DNA from: Conchocele bisecta
Lineage: Eukaryota; Mollusca; Bivalvia; Lucinida; Thyasiridae
Length of the DNA stretch: 64,000 bases
Reading direction: 5' to 3'
Assembly: GCA_029237695.1 (NCBI GenBank)
Contig: CM055275.1
Location: 9,684,899 to 9,748,898 of the forward strand
A model generated the notes under the pieces. The model was given only the letters and a program-made list of their open reading frames with translations. It made no database searches and was not told the origin of the DNA. Position 1 is the first letter of the stretch. The number at the start of each line of letters is the position of its first letter. Positions 45,630 to 56,511 of this stretch are shown in pieces. Made by a program: the position numbers and the translations under genes.

Positions 45630-45839
45630 CGACAACTACAACTGCGACGACTACTACGGTTACCGAGCCAACGACAACTACCATAGTTACCGAACCAACC
45701 ACAAATACAACAGCTGCCGAACTAACAACAGCCACTACAACTACGCAAGCTCCAGATAGTACAGATACTACCACAAAAGGTTCTACCACTAAAGCTCCAA
45801 ATAACACAGTCACTACTAGCCAGACACCAGGAGCAGCAG
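45630..45839 (+). CDS. Thr-rich mucin-like exon, copy 11 (upstream of VWA)
   Basis: 210 nt, open, phase 1-1, with acceptor TTTGTTTCAG and donor GTATGT. It is a diverged sequence type (ELTTATTTTQAPDSTDTTTKGSTT) shared only with the copy at 57873. The next exon acceptor downstream in the same phase is the VWA exon at 46826, so this is the stalk segment joined to the VWA domain. Confidence 0.75.
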
Positions 45840-46121
45840 GTATGTCATGGTATCATGTCTGTAAAATCAATTATCATTTTATGGTTGACCATCAACCATC
45901 AATTGGCGTAAATGATTAGCTTGGTTTATCTGGGTGTGGAATCACATGGTTTCTGAGCTCTGTGACGTTCGTTGTATATTTTAAAGAAAATATACTGTAC
46001 AAATGATGTCAAAGATTACATCACGTCAAATCATGTTCGGAAACGTTCGGTACCACGTGAACCCATACCCCGTTACGAGCAAATAACTGTAACAACTTTG
46101 TCCTATTTTAGTGCGAGTGAC

Positions 46122-46314
46122 CAGGGGGCGTTTCACTAAATTTCGTATGACTAAAATGTTCGTAAGTGTTGTCTGTCAATTGAACATTTTCTTGTAAACA
46201 ATTGTTGATAGTCTATGCTAAATAGATGTAAATCCATCAATTCAAGTTTCTAGACGATCGTGAATTTGAACTTACGGACATTTTAGTCTTACGAGGTTTT
46301 GTGAAACTGGCCCC
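46122..46314. mobile_element. MITE-like palindromic element, copy before VWA
   Basis: The same terminal inverted repeats as the array copies (GGGGGCGTTTCACTAAATTT ... GTGAAACTGGCCCC), slightly diverged. Duplicated at 58371-58564. Confidence 0.65.
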
Positions 46315-46825
46315 ATCTGATAAGCACATCTTATGATGGAGTTGACACTGACGTGAGATCCTCTGATCGGAGCTAGACGCTGCATGCCATTCAATCACTA
46401 ACGATTCTAGTGTGTCATTATCATGTTCCTGTTTGTGTGATTTTGTGACCTGTGTAGCTCCTCGTCAAATAGCACACTCCTGTAGCACGATAACATTCTA
46501 TATTGCTAGATATATGCTTCAAACTTGCTTCAAAAATAAATGAATACTCCCTCAAAGTATACTTAGCTAAATAAGTATACTTAGCAATTTTGATGAAATC
46601 GGCTACGGATCATATAGCGCACTCCCGGAGCCTGATAACAATTTATATTGCTTGTTAGAAGCATGATGGATGTTTCATTGATGGAATGGCGAACAGTGCA
46701 GATTGAGATCAGATTGTGCGGATGCACAGGCTGATCTGGATCTACACTGGTTGCAGACTAAATGCCACCAATTTCTCCAATCGCAGCCACATATAAACAT
46801 CCTTTCTTTGTGTTTTCTTGTACAG

Positions 46826-47070
46826 AGTGTAACCTGACTCTGCCAGTGGACGTTGTGTTTCTTCTCGACGCATCCGGCAGTGTGGATCACAAAACTTCCA
46901 AATTAAACGATGTTAACATTCGTCAACAAAGTAAGTAGATGGAATTTCCCAGTTAGCCAGAATGAAACTCACATCGGCTTGGTCACGTTTAGTAGCGACG
47001 TGCAGCATCAGTTCTATCTGAACCAATACTTCGACAAAACTGCCATCAAACAAGCCGTCTCTCAAACCAG
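46826..47070 (+). pseudogene. VWA domain exon A, first copy (with indels)
   Basis: Acceptor TGTACAG ends at 46825; donor GTTTTC begins at 47071. Same sequence as the clean copy at 59077-59314 but 7 bases longer, with extra bases in the AACTTCCAAATTAAACG and AAGTAAGTAGATGGAATTTCC parts that break the frame. These lie close to the N gap, so consensus error is likely. Confidence 0.7.
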
Positions 47071-47094
47071 GTTTTCTTCTTATTCTATTTATAC

Positions 47095-47530
47095 TAGGGA
47101 TGGGTTGTGCCTAGGGGTTAGAACACCTGACTTCAAATCCGGAGATTGTGGGTTCAAACCTCACCTAGGCCTCAAACATACTTTCATAGTATTTCCATCC
47201 CACTGGTCTGTCGGATGAGACTCTATATGTCTCTAAATGACCTTCGCATTGGCTGGGATGTTGAACCCTTTTTTAATTTTAACTTTCACTATATATTTAA
47301 ACTGCAACACCCCTTTTCGGGGATGTAACAGTATCATATTTTGTTCATATACACATGTACATACAATCAAATACAATCGAGTTTTCGCAGTAATTAGCCG
47401 TACCATATACAGCTGGATGGACTGAAGACTGAAGAAGTGTGGTTAAAGTGTCTTGCTCAAGTACTCAACACATTACCTCTTGTGAGGTTGAAACTCACGA
47501 CCATATGATCAGCTGTCAGCATTGCTCTAG
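47095..47530 (+). mobile_element. tRNA-derived SINE-like insertion
   Basis: TGTGCCTAGGGGTTAGAAC resembles a pol III A box and GGGTTCAAACCTCACC a B box, about 35 bases apart, as in a tRNA-derived SINE head. The body includes CATCCCACTGGTCTGTCGGA and ends near GAAACTCACGACCATATGAT. The copy at 59340-59775 has the better A box TGGCCTAGGGGTTAGAAC. Confidence 0.55.
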
Positions 47531-47769
47531 TCACAGACATAATTCACTGTAGAGCCTGATCAGCCTGTACATCTGGGGCCCGTTTCACTAAACTTTGTAC
47601 GACTAAAATGTTCGTAAGTGAAAATTTTGGATTGTCTGGAAACGTTGTTGATGTGAATTTTGCACTTATGAATTTTTTCATATACAACGCAATGAAAGAA
47701 AATATCTTCATTGAAAATCAGTAAATTCTTAGCATGTTTTTTCTTCATCAGAATGTATTTTCTTTTCAG

Positions 47770-47889
47770 CTATGCAGGTGGTGGAACTAATACGGACGGT
47801 GCCATCAAATATACGAGAGTGAATGTTTTCAATGCCACAAATGGAATAGAGAAGCAATGCAGCAAAAATTGTTATTATTGTTACTGATG
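47770..47889 (+). pseudogene. VWA domain exon B, first copy (one-base insertion)
   Basis: Acceptor TTTTCAG ends at 47769 and donor GTGAGT begins at 47890. One extra base (GGAATAGAGAAG against GGAATGAGAAG in the second copy) shifts the frame before the TDG motif. Confidence 0.7.
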
Positions 47890-48259
47890 GTGAGTTGCAT
47901 ATACCGCATAACCTGTGTATTCCACTATCATTAAATGTGGCTGTGACTGGAGAAATGGGGCTTATGGGTTTTGTGAACAGTGTAACTCCTAATCAATCAG
48001 CACACTCCTGTAGCCTGAGAGCGATCTATATTGCTTGGTATATGTATGACGGGTGTTTCATTGATGGAATGGCGAACAGTGCAGATCCTGATAAGACTGT
48101 GCGGATGTACAGTCTGATCTGGATCTGCATGGGTCCCAAAACCCATAAGCCCCATTTCTCCAGTCACAGTCACTAATGTTTGTTTTTCAATTATTTATTT
48201 ATACTATGTATATGTTTTATCACTTTCATTAATGCATTCATATAGTGTGATATACATCA

Positions 48260-49140
48260 CATTTCCATAGATCATGTCTGCCCCAGTAACTAATAACATT
48301 ATAATTGCCAAGTAACCCCAGTGACCTTGATATCACCCCTGAATCTCAATAACCATGGCATTGCCACTCGTAGACAGTAAACTTGATATTACCATTTCCA
48401 GGCATACCCAGTAATATTGATATTGCAATTGCAACTCAACTCGATTAACACTGACATTGTACATGTAATTACCAGTTAACTATAGTGCAACGTTGACATT
48501 ACAGTAACTACAGTAAACTACAGTAACCTTGACATTATAATTGCCAATTAACCCCATTTACCTTGATATTTCCATCACCAGTGAACCTCAATAACCATGA
48601 CATTGCCACTCAATTACAGTAACCTTGATATTGCAATTGCCAATCAACCCCAGTACCGGTAACTTTGACATTTCATTTGCCAGTCAATTCCAGTAAACAT
48701 TGCAATTTGAAGTTATCCCCAGTAACCTTGACATTGCAATTGCCAGTTAACCACATTGTAGCTTTGACAGTATACATGTACTTGCTAGTTAATGACTGTA
48801 ACCTTGACATCACAATTACCTGTCAACCACACTATCCTCGACACTGCAGTGGCCAGTTCAGCAGTAGCCTTGACATTGCAAATGCCAGTTAACTCGAGTA
48901 ACCTTGACATTGCATTGCCAGTAAACCTTGGTAACCTTTACATTGAAATTACCAGTAAAAAAGCCCGGTAATTTTACATTGCAATTGTCAATCAACCCCA
49001 GTAACATTGACATTGAAATTGCCATTAAAGCCCAGGAAGTTAACATTGCCATTGTCAATCAACCCCAGTAGCCTTGACATTGCAATCTATTCGTGGAACT
49101 GTTACCTTGCAATTATCAGTTAGCCCATGTAAACGTGCCA
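48260..49140. repeat. Intronic minisatellite (~35-bp AGTAACCTTGACATTGCAAT units)
   Basis: About twenty degenerate units of the type CAGTAACCTTGACATTGCAA followed by TTGCCAGTTAACCC fill the intron between VWA exons B and C. Open frames in it on either strand are by-products. Duplicated at 60500-61378. Confidence 0.85.
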
Positions 49141-49146
49141 TTGCAG

Positions 49147-49359
49147 GAAAGTCGAACAGTGAAACTTCCACAATAAAGGAGGCAGGCGCCTTGCGAGATC
49201 TAGGTGTCACTGTTTTCTCCATCGGCGTTGGTAGTGGTGTCAGGACAACCGAGTTGAATGGCATGGCAACCGATCCCGACTCCAAGCATGTGTTCGATGT
49301 TGCAGATTTCAGCTCCCTGAACTCGATTAAGGGATCTCTGGTGAAAAGGGCATGTGAAG
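49147..49359 (+). CDS. VWA domain exon C, first copy
   Basis: 213 nt, phase 1-1, acceptor ATTGCAG, donor GTAAAT. It encodes the C-terminal half of the VWA fold (KEAGALRDLGVTVFSIGVG...ELNGMATDPDSKHVFDVADF...SLVKRACEG). The copy at 61384 differs by one residue next to the acceptor (Lys here, Met there). Confidence 0.82.
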
Positions 49360-49659
49360 GTAAATGATGTTGGTAATAAAACATGCTTGGTATTTAATTG
49401 AATCTTACAGCTGTCGACTATTTAAAACCTTAATGTTCCAGCTAAAATTTATTCTAAAGAATGTGTCTATTTTGGTTTTGGATACTGATTGTATGCCACC
49501 ACAATAGTGGTCTGGGTCGGGGTATATAGTGATCGCCCTATCTGTCCGTCTCTTTGTCTGTCGGTAGACAATTTTAATTTATGTGTGTTAATTCGAATAC
49601 CATCTATCTGATGAAACTTCACAAGCATAGTCAGATAAAACACGGTGAGCTCGCTATTG

Positions 49660-50400
49660 AATGTCGGAGCTAGATTTGTATCAACGGGATATTATCAACA
49701 TGGCGTCTCGTTATTCTGAGAAGGGGTTTTACGAGTATCGCAAGATGTTCTCTGCCAAAGCAGCTGCCCATCTCAGATTCAATGGAATTAAGATTGATTG
49801 GTCTGTACAATTGACTATGCCATATATATTACAAGAAAGCAAGGCATTGGGAGTAAACTTTGTAAAGTGGACATTAGGTATGCTTTTAAACAGATTCCTG
49901 TCCAGAAGTTGTGGCCCTTTCGGTGCATTAAATGAGATGATATGTATTATTTCTATACCAGATTAGTCTTAGGAAGTCGATCTAGCCCCAACATTTTTGA
50001 CTGCTTGTCACAGGCTATTTGATGGATCCTGAACAACAATTATGAGGTGAAACATTATACTACATTTGCTGGAGGACTTCCTCACGAAGAATGGCCCGAG
50101 GCTATTTTGCGGTTTGTTTTTGCAAGAATAGGCATACCATTATCACCTACAAAAGTATGGGACCTATTACAGTAATTGAGTTTTTAGGCATTGTATTAGA
50201 CCGCGTGAAAATGGAGGCCAGATTGCCGCTAGAAAAAATACAGCGCATTGCTGCTCTGCTTCAAGTGTTCTCAACAAAGAAGTCGTGTACTAGAAGAGTT
50301 GCTAAGTCTTCTGGGACATCTCAATTTTTCATGCCCGGTGATTTATCCGGGTCTTGCATTTGTGTCGTACATAGTTCCGATGGTTTACACCAGTGGCAGA
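49660..50400 (+). mobile_element. DIRS-like retrotransposon remnant in the VWA-TSP1 intron
   Basis: A 101-residue frame (49661-49966) with a helical YQRDIINMASRYSEKGFYEYRKMF segment resembles the N-terminal part of a tyrosine recombinase. Downstream, 50150-50390, in two frames, reads FLGIVLDRVKMEARLPLEKIQRI and then LEELLSLLGHLNFSCPVIYPG, the RT/RNase H junction pattern of DIRS/Ngaro elements. No intact ORF or long terminal repeat is seen. Duplicated at 61897-62640. Confidence 0.55.
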
Positions 50401-50452
50401 CAGGCTACCAGAGCGGTGTGTTCCGGTTTCCGAGCTCCAGCTCTCCCGTCCC

Positions 50453-50488
50453 GTCCATCCGTCCGTCCGTCCGTCTGTCCGTCCGCCT
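50453..50488. repeat. (GTCC)n microsatellite
   Basis: About eight CCGT/GTCC units with one interruption (GTCT). The second copy (62691-62714) is about 12 bases shorter, one of the few clear length differences between the duplicated blocks. Confidence 0.85.
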
Positions 50489-50946
50489 AACTCATTTGGA
50501 TCGTCCTACGGCGGCTCACCTATTTCGAGTCGTGTGCTCATGACTCAACTCACTCTAGTCATCCTACGTTGGCTCAACTCTGTGGCACATGTTGATCTGA
50601 TGAAATTCAGCTACAGTTAGCTCCCAATGAGGAGCCAAATATGTTATTCATGTTTTATGTATATGAATGCGATATGTGCGTATAGTACCGCTACTATGGT
50701 AGTTACGGCATATTACACATGCACAATATGCATGGTGGGAGTGGGGCCGGGTTGAGTTTCAGATATAGCCGTTGGACCAGTTACAGCATACAGAGTTCAC
50801 CCTGCAATGATAGGTAATATACAATTGCAGCATATATTATGAGTGTATAAATATGGATTTATCAGCAAATATCAGGAACCTCAAATCCTGATTTCAGGAT
50901 ATATATTGAATATTCCCCACCTCTGACTGTGCTTATGCAATTTCAG

Positions 50947-51204
50947 TCGATGGCGGGTGGACCCATTGGGGGTCATACTCCCCATGTACAACAAGTTGTG
51001 GCAATGGCACCCACTTCCAGCAGAGGTCCTGTACGAACCCACATCCTGCGAATGGCGGCAAACAGTGTGTTGGCTCCAATAAACAGACAACAAACTGTAA
51101 CACGCAAGCTTGTCCAACGACCCCTACCAACACCACAACAACAATGACAACAACAACAACAACGACGCCATTGCCCGCAACTCCACCGCCCACAACTCCA
51201 CCAG
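50947..51204 (+). CDS. Thrombospondin type 1 (TSP1) exon with Thr/Pro tail, first copy
   Basis: 258 nt, phase 1-1, acceptor ATTTCAG, donor GTAACT. The frame is open and encodes a canonical TSP1 repeat: WTHWG near the start, SPCTTSCGNG, a basic RSC, NPHPANGGKQCVG and two C-terminal cysteines in NCNTQAC, six Cys in all. A Thr/Pro-rich tail (TTTTMTTTTTTTPLPATPPP) follows. TSP1 modules are small disulfide-bonded extracellular domains that bind matrix and glycosaminoglycans. It shares splice phase with the VWA and Thr-rich exons, supporting one gene. The second copy (63178-63438) carries several indels. Confidence 0.85.
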
Positions 51205-51689
51205 GTAACTTTGATCAAAGGAACCCGTTTCTGAGACGATTATAATAATGTCTCTTTATAGATATTATTATTAGAATTGTCTCTATGACTTTGATGTGAC
51301 TTTGATGGCACAGAAATTGGGACCCATGATTATCACTTTCAATGTTGAATTAAATTTCGTCGTCGTCGTTTTTCTCATCAACAACTTAGATAAATATGAC
51401 TAACCACTAGGTACGGGGAAGGGAGCGCACTGAAACCGTGGAATACCTTGCACCGATCAACACCAAGGACATTATTATGAAATGATGTCAAATCATGTTT
51501 GTCTTAGAAAGAAAACAAAACACAAAACAACAGCCAACTATAATTTTTGTTTCCCCTATTCTAAGGGTTATGCAACATGCTGAGCACATTCAGCGTGCTG
51601 GTGCACACAATCTGGGAATTTGTTTGTGAAGTCTGACCTGTGCTCAGTACCTAGCGATCAAACTGACCGTTTTCAAGTACAAATTTCAT

Positions 51690-52750
51690 GCTCGGAATAT
51701 ATTATAACTTCTGTTTCCTTCATCCAAAATGCTTAATATTTCACACATGCATTCCTGTAAGACTCTACTACCATGCTGTGCTAAAATCCACGACCGTCCA
51801 TTCCCCGCTGATCCCAAGTTCAAGGTCAAATACTTATCCTCTTCACAAAACATAACATCAGAGAAATATTGTTATAACTTCTATTTCCTTGATCCAAAAT
51901 GTTGAATATGTCACACATGCATTTCTGTAAGGCTCTACTACCATGCTGTGCCAATTCCACGACAGTCCAAGCCCCGCTGACCCCAAGCTCAAGGTCAAAT
52001 TCTTTGTCTCTTTACAAAACTTAACATCAGAGAAATATTGTTATAAATTATATTTCCTTCATCCAAAATGCTTAATATTTCACATATACATTCCTATAAG
52101 ACTCTACCACCATGCTGTGCCAAATCCAGGACCGTCCAACCCCCGCTGATCCCAAGGTCAAGGTCAAATACTTGGTCTCTTTACAAAACTTAACATCAGA
52201 GCAATCAGTTATAACTTCTATTTCCTTCATGGAAAATTCTTAATATTTCACACATGCATTCCTCTAAGGTTGTACCATCATGCTGTGACAAATATACGAC
52301 CGTCCAACCCCCGCTGATCCCAAGGTCAAGGTGACATAGTCTCCTTACAAAACTTAACATCGGATAAATAAGTTATAACGTCTGTGTTCTTCAAGAAACA
52401 TTCTTAATATTTCACACTACGCATTCCTCTAGAGTTTGTACCATCCTGCTGTGACAAATCTACGACCGTCCAACCCCCGCTGTTCTCAAGGTCAAGGTGA
52501 CATATTATCTTTACAAAACTTAACATCAGAAAAATATGTTACAAATTCTATTTCTTTCATCTCCGCTGATCTCGAGGTCAATGTCACATACTTAGTCTCT
52601 TTACAAAACTTAACATCAGAGAAATTGGTTATAACTTCTATTTCCTTGCTCGGATCTGCTTCACATTTCACACACGCATTGCTCCAATAGACCTCTACCA
52701 CCCTGTGACTAATTCACGTTCGCACCGCCCCCGCTAAGCCCAGTCAAGGT
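51690..52750. repeat. Satellite family C, second cluster
   Basis: Six or seven ~165-175 bp units with the same words as the 15770-17130 cluster (TTTACAAAACTTAACATCAG, CCCCGCTGATCCCAAGGTCA). The stretch 51205-51690 before it is intron sequence without visible genes. Confidence 0.88.
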
Positions 52751-52823
52751 CACAAGCCCACGCACTTGGATTTTGGTCTCGCCCTCGAAGCGGAAAGTGA
52801 GACATAGGTTTTGCTTTTCCGGA

Positions 52824-52952
<129 letters not shown>

Positions 52953-53099
52953 TGCCATTTTTGTCATGTGACAAGTCTGAGATGTCCCTATAGCTAAAAA
53001 TAGTTAAAATGAATGATTCCTAACAGTGCACCAAATTTCATGCTTGTATCACAAAATGTACAATTCTCTGACATAACGATTCCGCTATGAGACATTTTC

Positions 53100-53540
53100 T
53101 GTCAAAATAAACATTCATTCACCATTAACCCACGTATTGATTATCATTATTATTCATTTTATACCAGACGCAAATTTCCACACAGATATAAGGGGCGATA
53201 ACCGTGTTTACTTAAAATGTTAACGGACATTAATATTTATTCTCTGTAATTATTTGTTCATGTGCAATGCTCATACTTTATAATTTGTCGAAAATATTAC
53301 TTTTTCAGATGAGACATTTAATTAGGACAAACAATTAAACATATCATGCCTCATTTGCATGTGAAAATTCCTGATACCACCGCGAGTCACTATCAGTAAA
53401 ATAAATATTAATAAATGATTATATATGTATAGCGTGCACGTGTAATGTTTAGGACTGGTGGAATAGTGACACACTTATTTAATTCCTATAACAAACATTA
53501 TGTGCATACTGAATGGTTATGTACCATTACAGGACTCAAC
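53100..53540 (+). repeat. Truncated mucin-exon unit fused to satellite C
   Basis: Matches the flank upstream of the Thr-rich exon (as at 57412-57835) up to GGACTCAAC, then switches at about 53540 to satellite C sequence (TTAGTCTCTTCACAAAACTT). The exon itself is absent. Confidence 0.75.
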
Positions 53541-53712
53541 TTAGTCTCTTCACAAAACTTAACATTAGAGAAATTGGTTATAACTTCTATTTCCTTGCTC
53601 GGATCTGCTTCACATTTCACACACGCATTGCTCCAATGGACCTCTACAACCCTGTGACAAATTCACGTTCGTACCGCCCCAGCTAAGCCTATTCAAGGTC
53701 GCAAGCCCTCAC
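53540..53712. repeat. Satellite family C fragment
   Basis: One unit of family C, closely matching the last unit at 52585-52755, including the CACACGCATTGCTCCAAT part and the run into the GTCGGC microsatellite. Confidence 0.75.
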
Positions 53713-53773
53713 ACTTGGATTTTTGTCTCGCCCTCGAAGCGGAAAGTGTGACATAGGTTTTGCTTTTCCGGAG

Positions 53774-53776
53774 TCG

Positions 53777-53830
<54 letters not shown>

Positions 53831-53928
53831 TCGGCGTCGTCGGCGTCGTCGGACGAGTCGGCGTCGTCGGCGTCGTCGGACGAGTCGGACGAGTCGGACG
53901 AGTCGGCGTCGTCGGCGTCGTCGGACGA

Positions 53929-53969
<41 letters not shown>

Positions 53970-53986
53970 ACGAGTTGGCGTCGTCA
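53774..53986. repeat. Second GTCGGC microsatellite with GGACGAGTC variants
   Basis: About 210 bases of GTCGGC units with GGACGAGTC interruptions. Non-coding despite open frames on both strands. It shares the preceding GCCCTCGAAGCGGAAAGTG sequence with the array at 52824, so the two are a duplicated pair. Confidence 0.95.
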
Positions 53987-54520
53987 TCATTCAATGTTAA
54001 GTTTTCGTGTTACGGTCATTGTTCAATGTTAAGTTTTCGTGTTACGGTCATTGCTTCAACACCGTATGAGCTACAGTTTTCAAACTTTAAACATACCTTT
54101 ACTATGATATGTAGATGAATATACGATTATTAAAAAAAAATCCGGGCTCCATTGTCAAGGTCAACTCTATTTCTTTCTTTGCTACATTAACTGAACATTA
54201 ATGCATGAAGACCCGTTTTCTCCTGTGCTCTGTACACCTTAAATGTAGAGAGAACACTCGCCTTCTCCGGTTGAACAATAGTGACTGGAGAACCATTCAC
54301 CTGTAGCATTTGCTAGCATGTGCAAATGTACAGACTGACCACTATCTGACCACTAACTTATTACAGGTAATTTGTACAGGTAAATTATTGTATTACGTTT
54401 CGGTAAACTGTTTTGACAATATTGTGGCTATATGTGGACCTGTGCAGATACGATATGTAGATACATGTAAATATAGGACATAGGCATATCTTTTCCGTCG
54501 GCGTCGTTTCACGTTAAGTT
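53987..54520. other. Non-coding host sequence
   Basis: No gene is seen. A 33-base direct repeat (TTCAATGTTAAGTTTTCGTG and following) occurs twice at 53990-54055. Confidence 0.5.
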
Positions 54521-54524
54521 TTTG

Positions 54525-55945
54525 CGCTTAGCTTCGTTTCCAGAAAACTATAACTCCTACGACCTCCATACTTGGTATACATCAACACTGTGGTGTATCC
54601 ATCTCACACAGACGGAGCCCATGTCACCTTCACCTATTTTTCATGGTTCATTGACCTACTTTTCACATGCATTCAACGTTAAGTTTTTGCGTTTAACTCT
54701 GTTTCTAAAACTTAACGCTCAGGTTAATTCATTGTAACTTCTGTTTCCCTCAATGGAATGCTTTAATATTCCAAACATGCATTTGTAACAACATCTCGCA
54801 TCATTCTACAGAAATCCCATTGTGCCCGCTAACCCCAAAGGTCAAGGTCACTGACTTAGAATTGTCCGTGTTTGGAAAAGTTAACGCTCGGTTTAATGTA
54901 TTACAACTTATGTTTCCCTTGATGGAATGCTTCGGTATACATCAACACTGTGGTTTAACCATCTCACACAGAGGGAGCCCATGTGACCTTGACCTAGTTT
55001 TCATGGTTCATTGACCTACTTTTCACATGCATTCAACGTTAAGTTTTTGCGTTTAGCTCTGTTTCTAAAACTTAACGCTCAGGTTAATTCATTGTAACTT
55101 CTGTTTCCCTCAATGGAATGCTTTAATATTCCATACATGTACATGCATTTGTAACAACATCTCGCATCATTCTACAGAAATCCCATTGTGCCAGCTAGCC
55201 CCAAAGGTCAAGGTCACTGACTTAGAAATGTCCGTGTTTGGAAAAGTTAACGCTCGGTTTAATGTATTACAACTTCTGTTTCCCTTGATGGAATGCTTCG
55301 GTATACATCAAAGGTCAAGGTCACTGACTTAGAAATTTCTGTGTTTCGAAAAGTTAATGCTCAGTTTATGCTTTAATATTCCATACATGCATTTGTACAA
55401 CATCCCGCATCATTCTACAGAAAGCCCATGGTGCCCGCAAACCCCAAAGGTCAAGGTCTCTGACTTAGCAATTTACGTGTTTGGAAAAGTTAACGCTCAG
55501 TTTATGCTTTAATATTCCATGCATGCATTTGTAACAACATCCCGCATCATTCTACAGAAAGCCCATGGTGCCCGCTATTCCCAAAGGTCAAGGTCACTGA
55601 CTTAGAAATTAACGCTCAGTTTATGCTTTAATATTCTATACATGTATTTGTAACAAAATCCCGCATCATTCTACAGAAAGCCAATCATTCTACAGAAAGC
55701 CCATGGTGCCCGCTAACCCCAAAGGTCAAGGTCACTGACTTAGAAAGTTCCGTGTTTGGAAAAGTTAACGCTCAGTTTATGCTTTAATATTCCATACATG
55801 CATTTGTAACAACATCCTGCATCATTCTGCAGAAAGCCCATGGTGCCCGCTATCCCCAAAGGTCAAGGTCACTGACTTAGAAATTAACGCTCAGTTTATG
55901 CTTTAATATTCCATACATGCATTTGTAGCAACATCCCGCATCATT
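54525..55945. repeat. Satellite family D (~130-190 bp units)
   Basis: Eight or so units with TTAACGCTCAGTTTATGCTT, TTCCATACATGCATTTGTAA, CATCATTCTACAGAAAGCCC and CCCAAAGGTCAAGGTCACTG. Earlier units are longer and include GGTATACATCAACACTGTGG. Non-coding. Confidence 0.85.
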
Positions 55946-55949
55946 CTAC

Positions 55950-56511
55950 GGAAATTGGGTCCAGATAAGTTTGTTGCTTTACCAATGTTACTCATGTACG
56001 GGACACTTGGAAGGCATATGGTGAAGTAACACCTTTTATGGTGAAGCAAATATGGTGAAGTAACACATTGGCATCTGCATAGAAGATTGGATTCAATCAC
56101 TCAAACGTTTTGTTGTTTTGTAGTTTTGTTGTATGACCGGACAAGCGGTCGTTATATTGTTGATGAGGCGCGAAAGCAACCTTTTACTGAAAAGAGTAGG
56201 GCACTTGTATTCTATCCCACCTACAAAGAAAGCGCTTATACATCACACTAGAAGGATGGTATATCAAGTCACAGCTGGGGTCAAATGATGATTCCATCCC
56301 CGGTGCTTCCATCACCAAGCGATTGGGGTTGGAAAAAGACAACGATAATGAGTGGGAATTATTCTGGACTACTCAGCCGGGAGCTATAAAAGCTTGCCGA
56401 AATCACTTAAGGTGCCGCTGTAAGAAGGGATACAGGGGACAGTGCAAATATAATAAGGCAGCACTTCCATGTACTGCTCTGTGCCAGTCTCGTGGTGAAT
56501 GCACACACTGA
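55950..56511 (+). pseudogene. C-terminal fragment of the Cys-rich repetitive gene family
   Basis: It aligns with 19652-20032, but retains an additional stretch (about 56120-56235) encoding VLLYDRTS-like, VDEARKQPFTEKSRALVF residues that is missing from the first copy. The last 63 codons are open (56323-56511) and end with CRCKKGYRGQCKYNKAALPC, TALCQSRGECTH, a Cys-rich tail that may bind metal. The upstream part is cut by satellite D. Family class unknown. Confidence 0.6.

Larger units (their letters stand above)
45417..51760 (+). repeat. First copy of a 6.3-kb segment repeated at 57660-64000
   Basis: The block is repeated at an offset of about 12.24 kb with very high identity across exons, introns, SINE, minisatellite and retroelement remnants. 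Differences are nearly all one- to few-base indels. It starts exactly at the right edge of the N gap, and the second copy runs to the window end. Confidence 0.9.

Noticed and set aside
48665..49384. Open frames on both strands in the VWA intron
   Set aside because: Produced by the AGTAACCTTGACATTGC minisatellite and by antisense of exon C.
49661..49966. A host gene of 101 codons between VWA and TSP1
   Set aside because: It sits next to RT/RNase H-like fragments in the same orientation and lacks splice phase agreement with the VWA/TSP1 gene; a retrotransposon remnant is the simpler reading.
53689..54118. Ser-Ala-Ser-rich and Thr-Pro open frames on both strands
   Set aside because: Same cause: the second GTCGGC/GGACGAGTC microsatellite.
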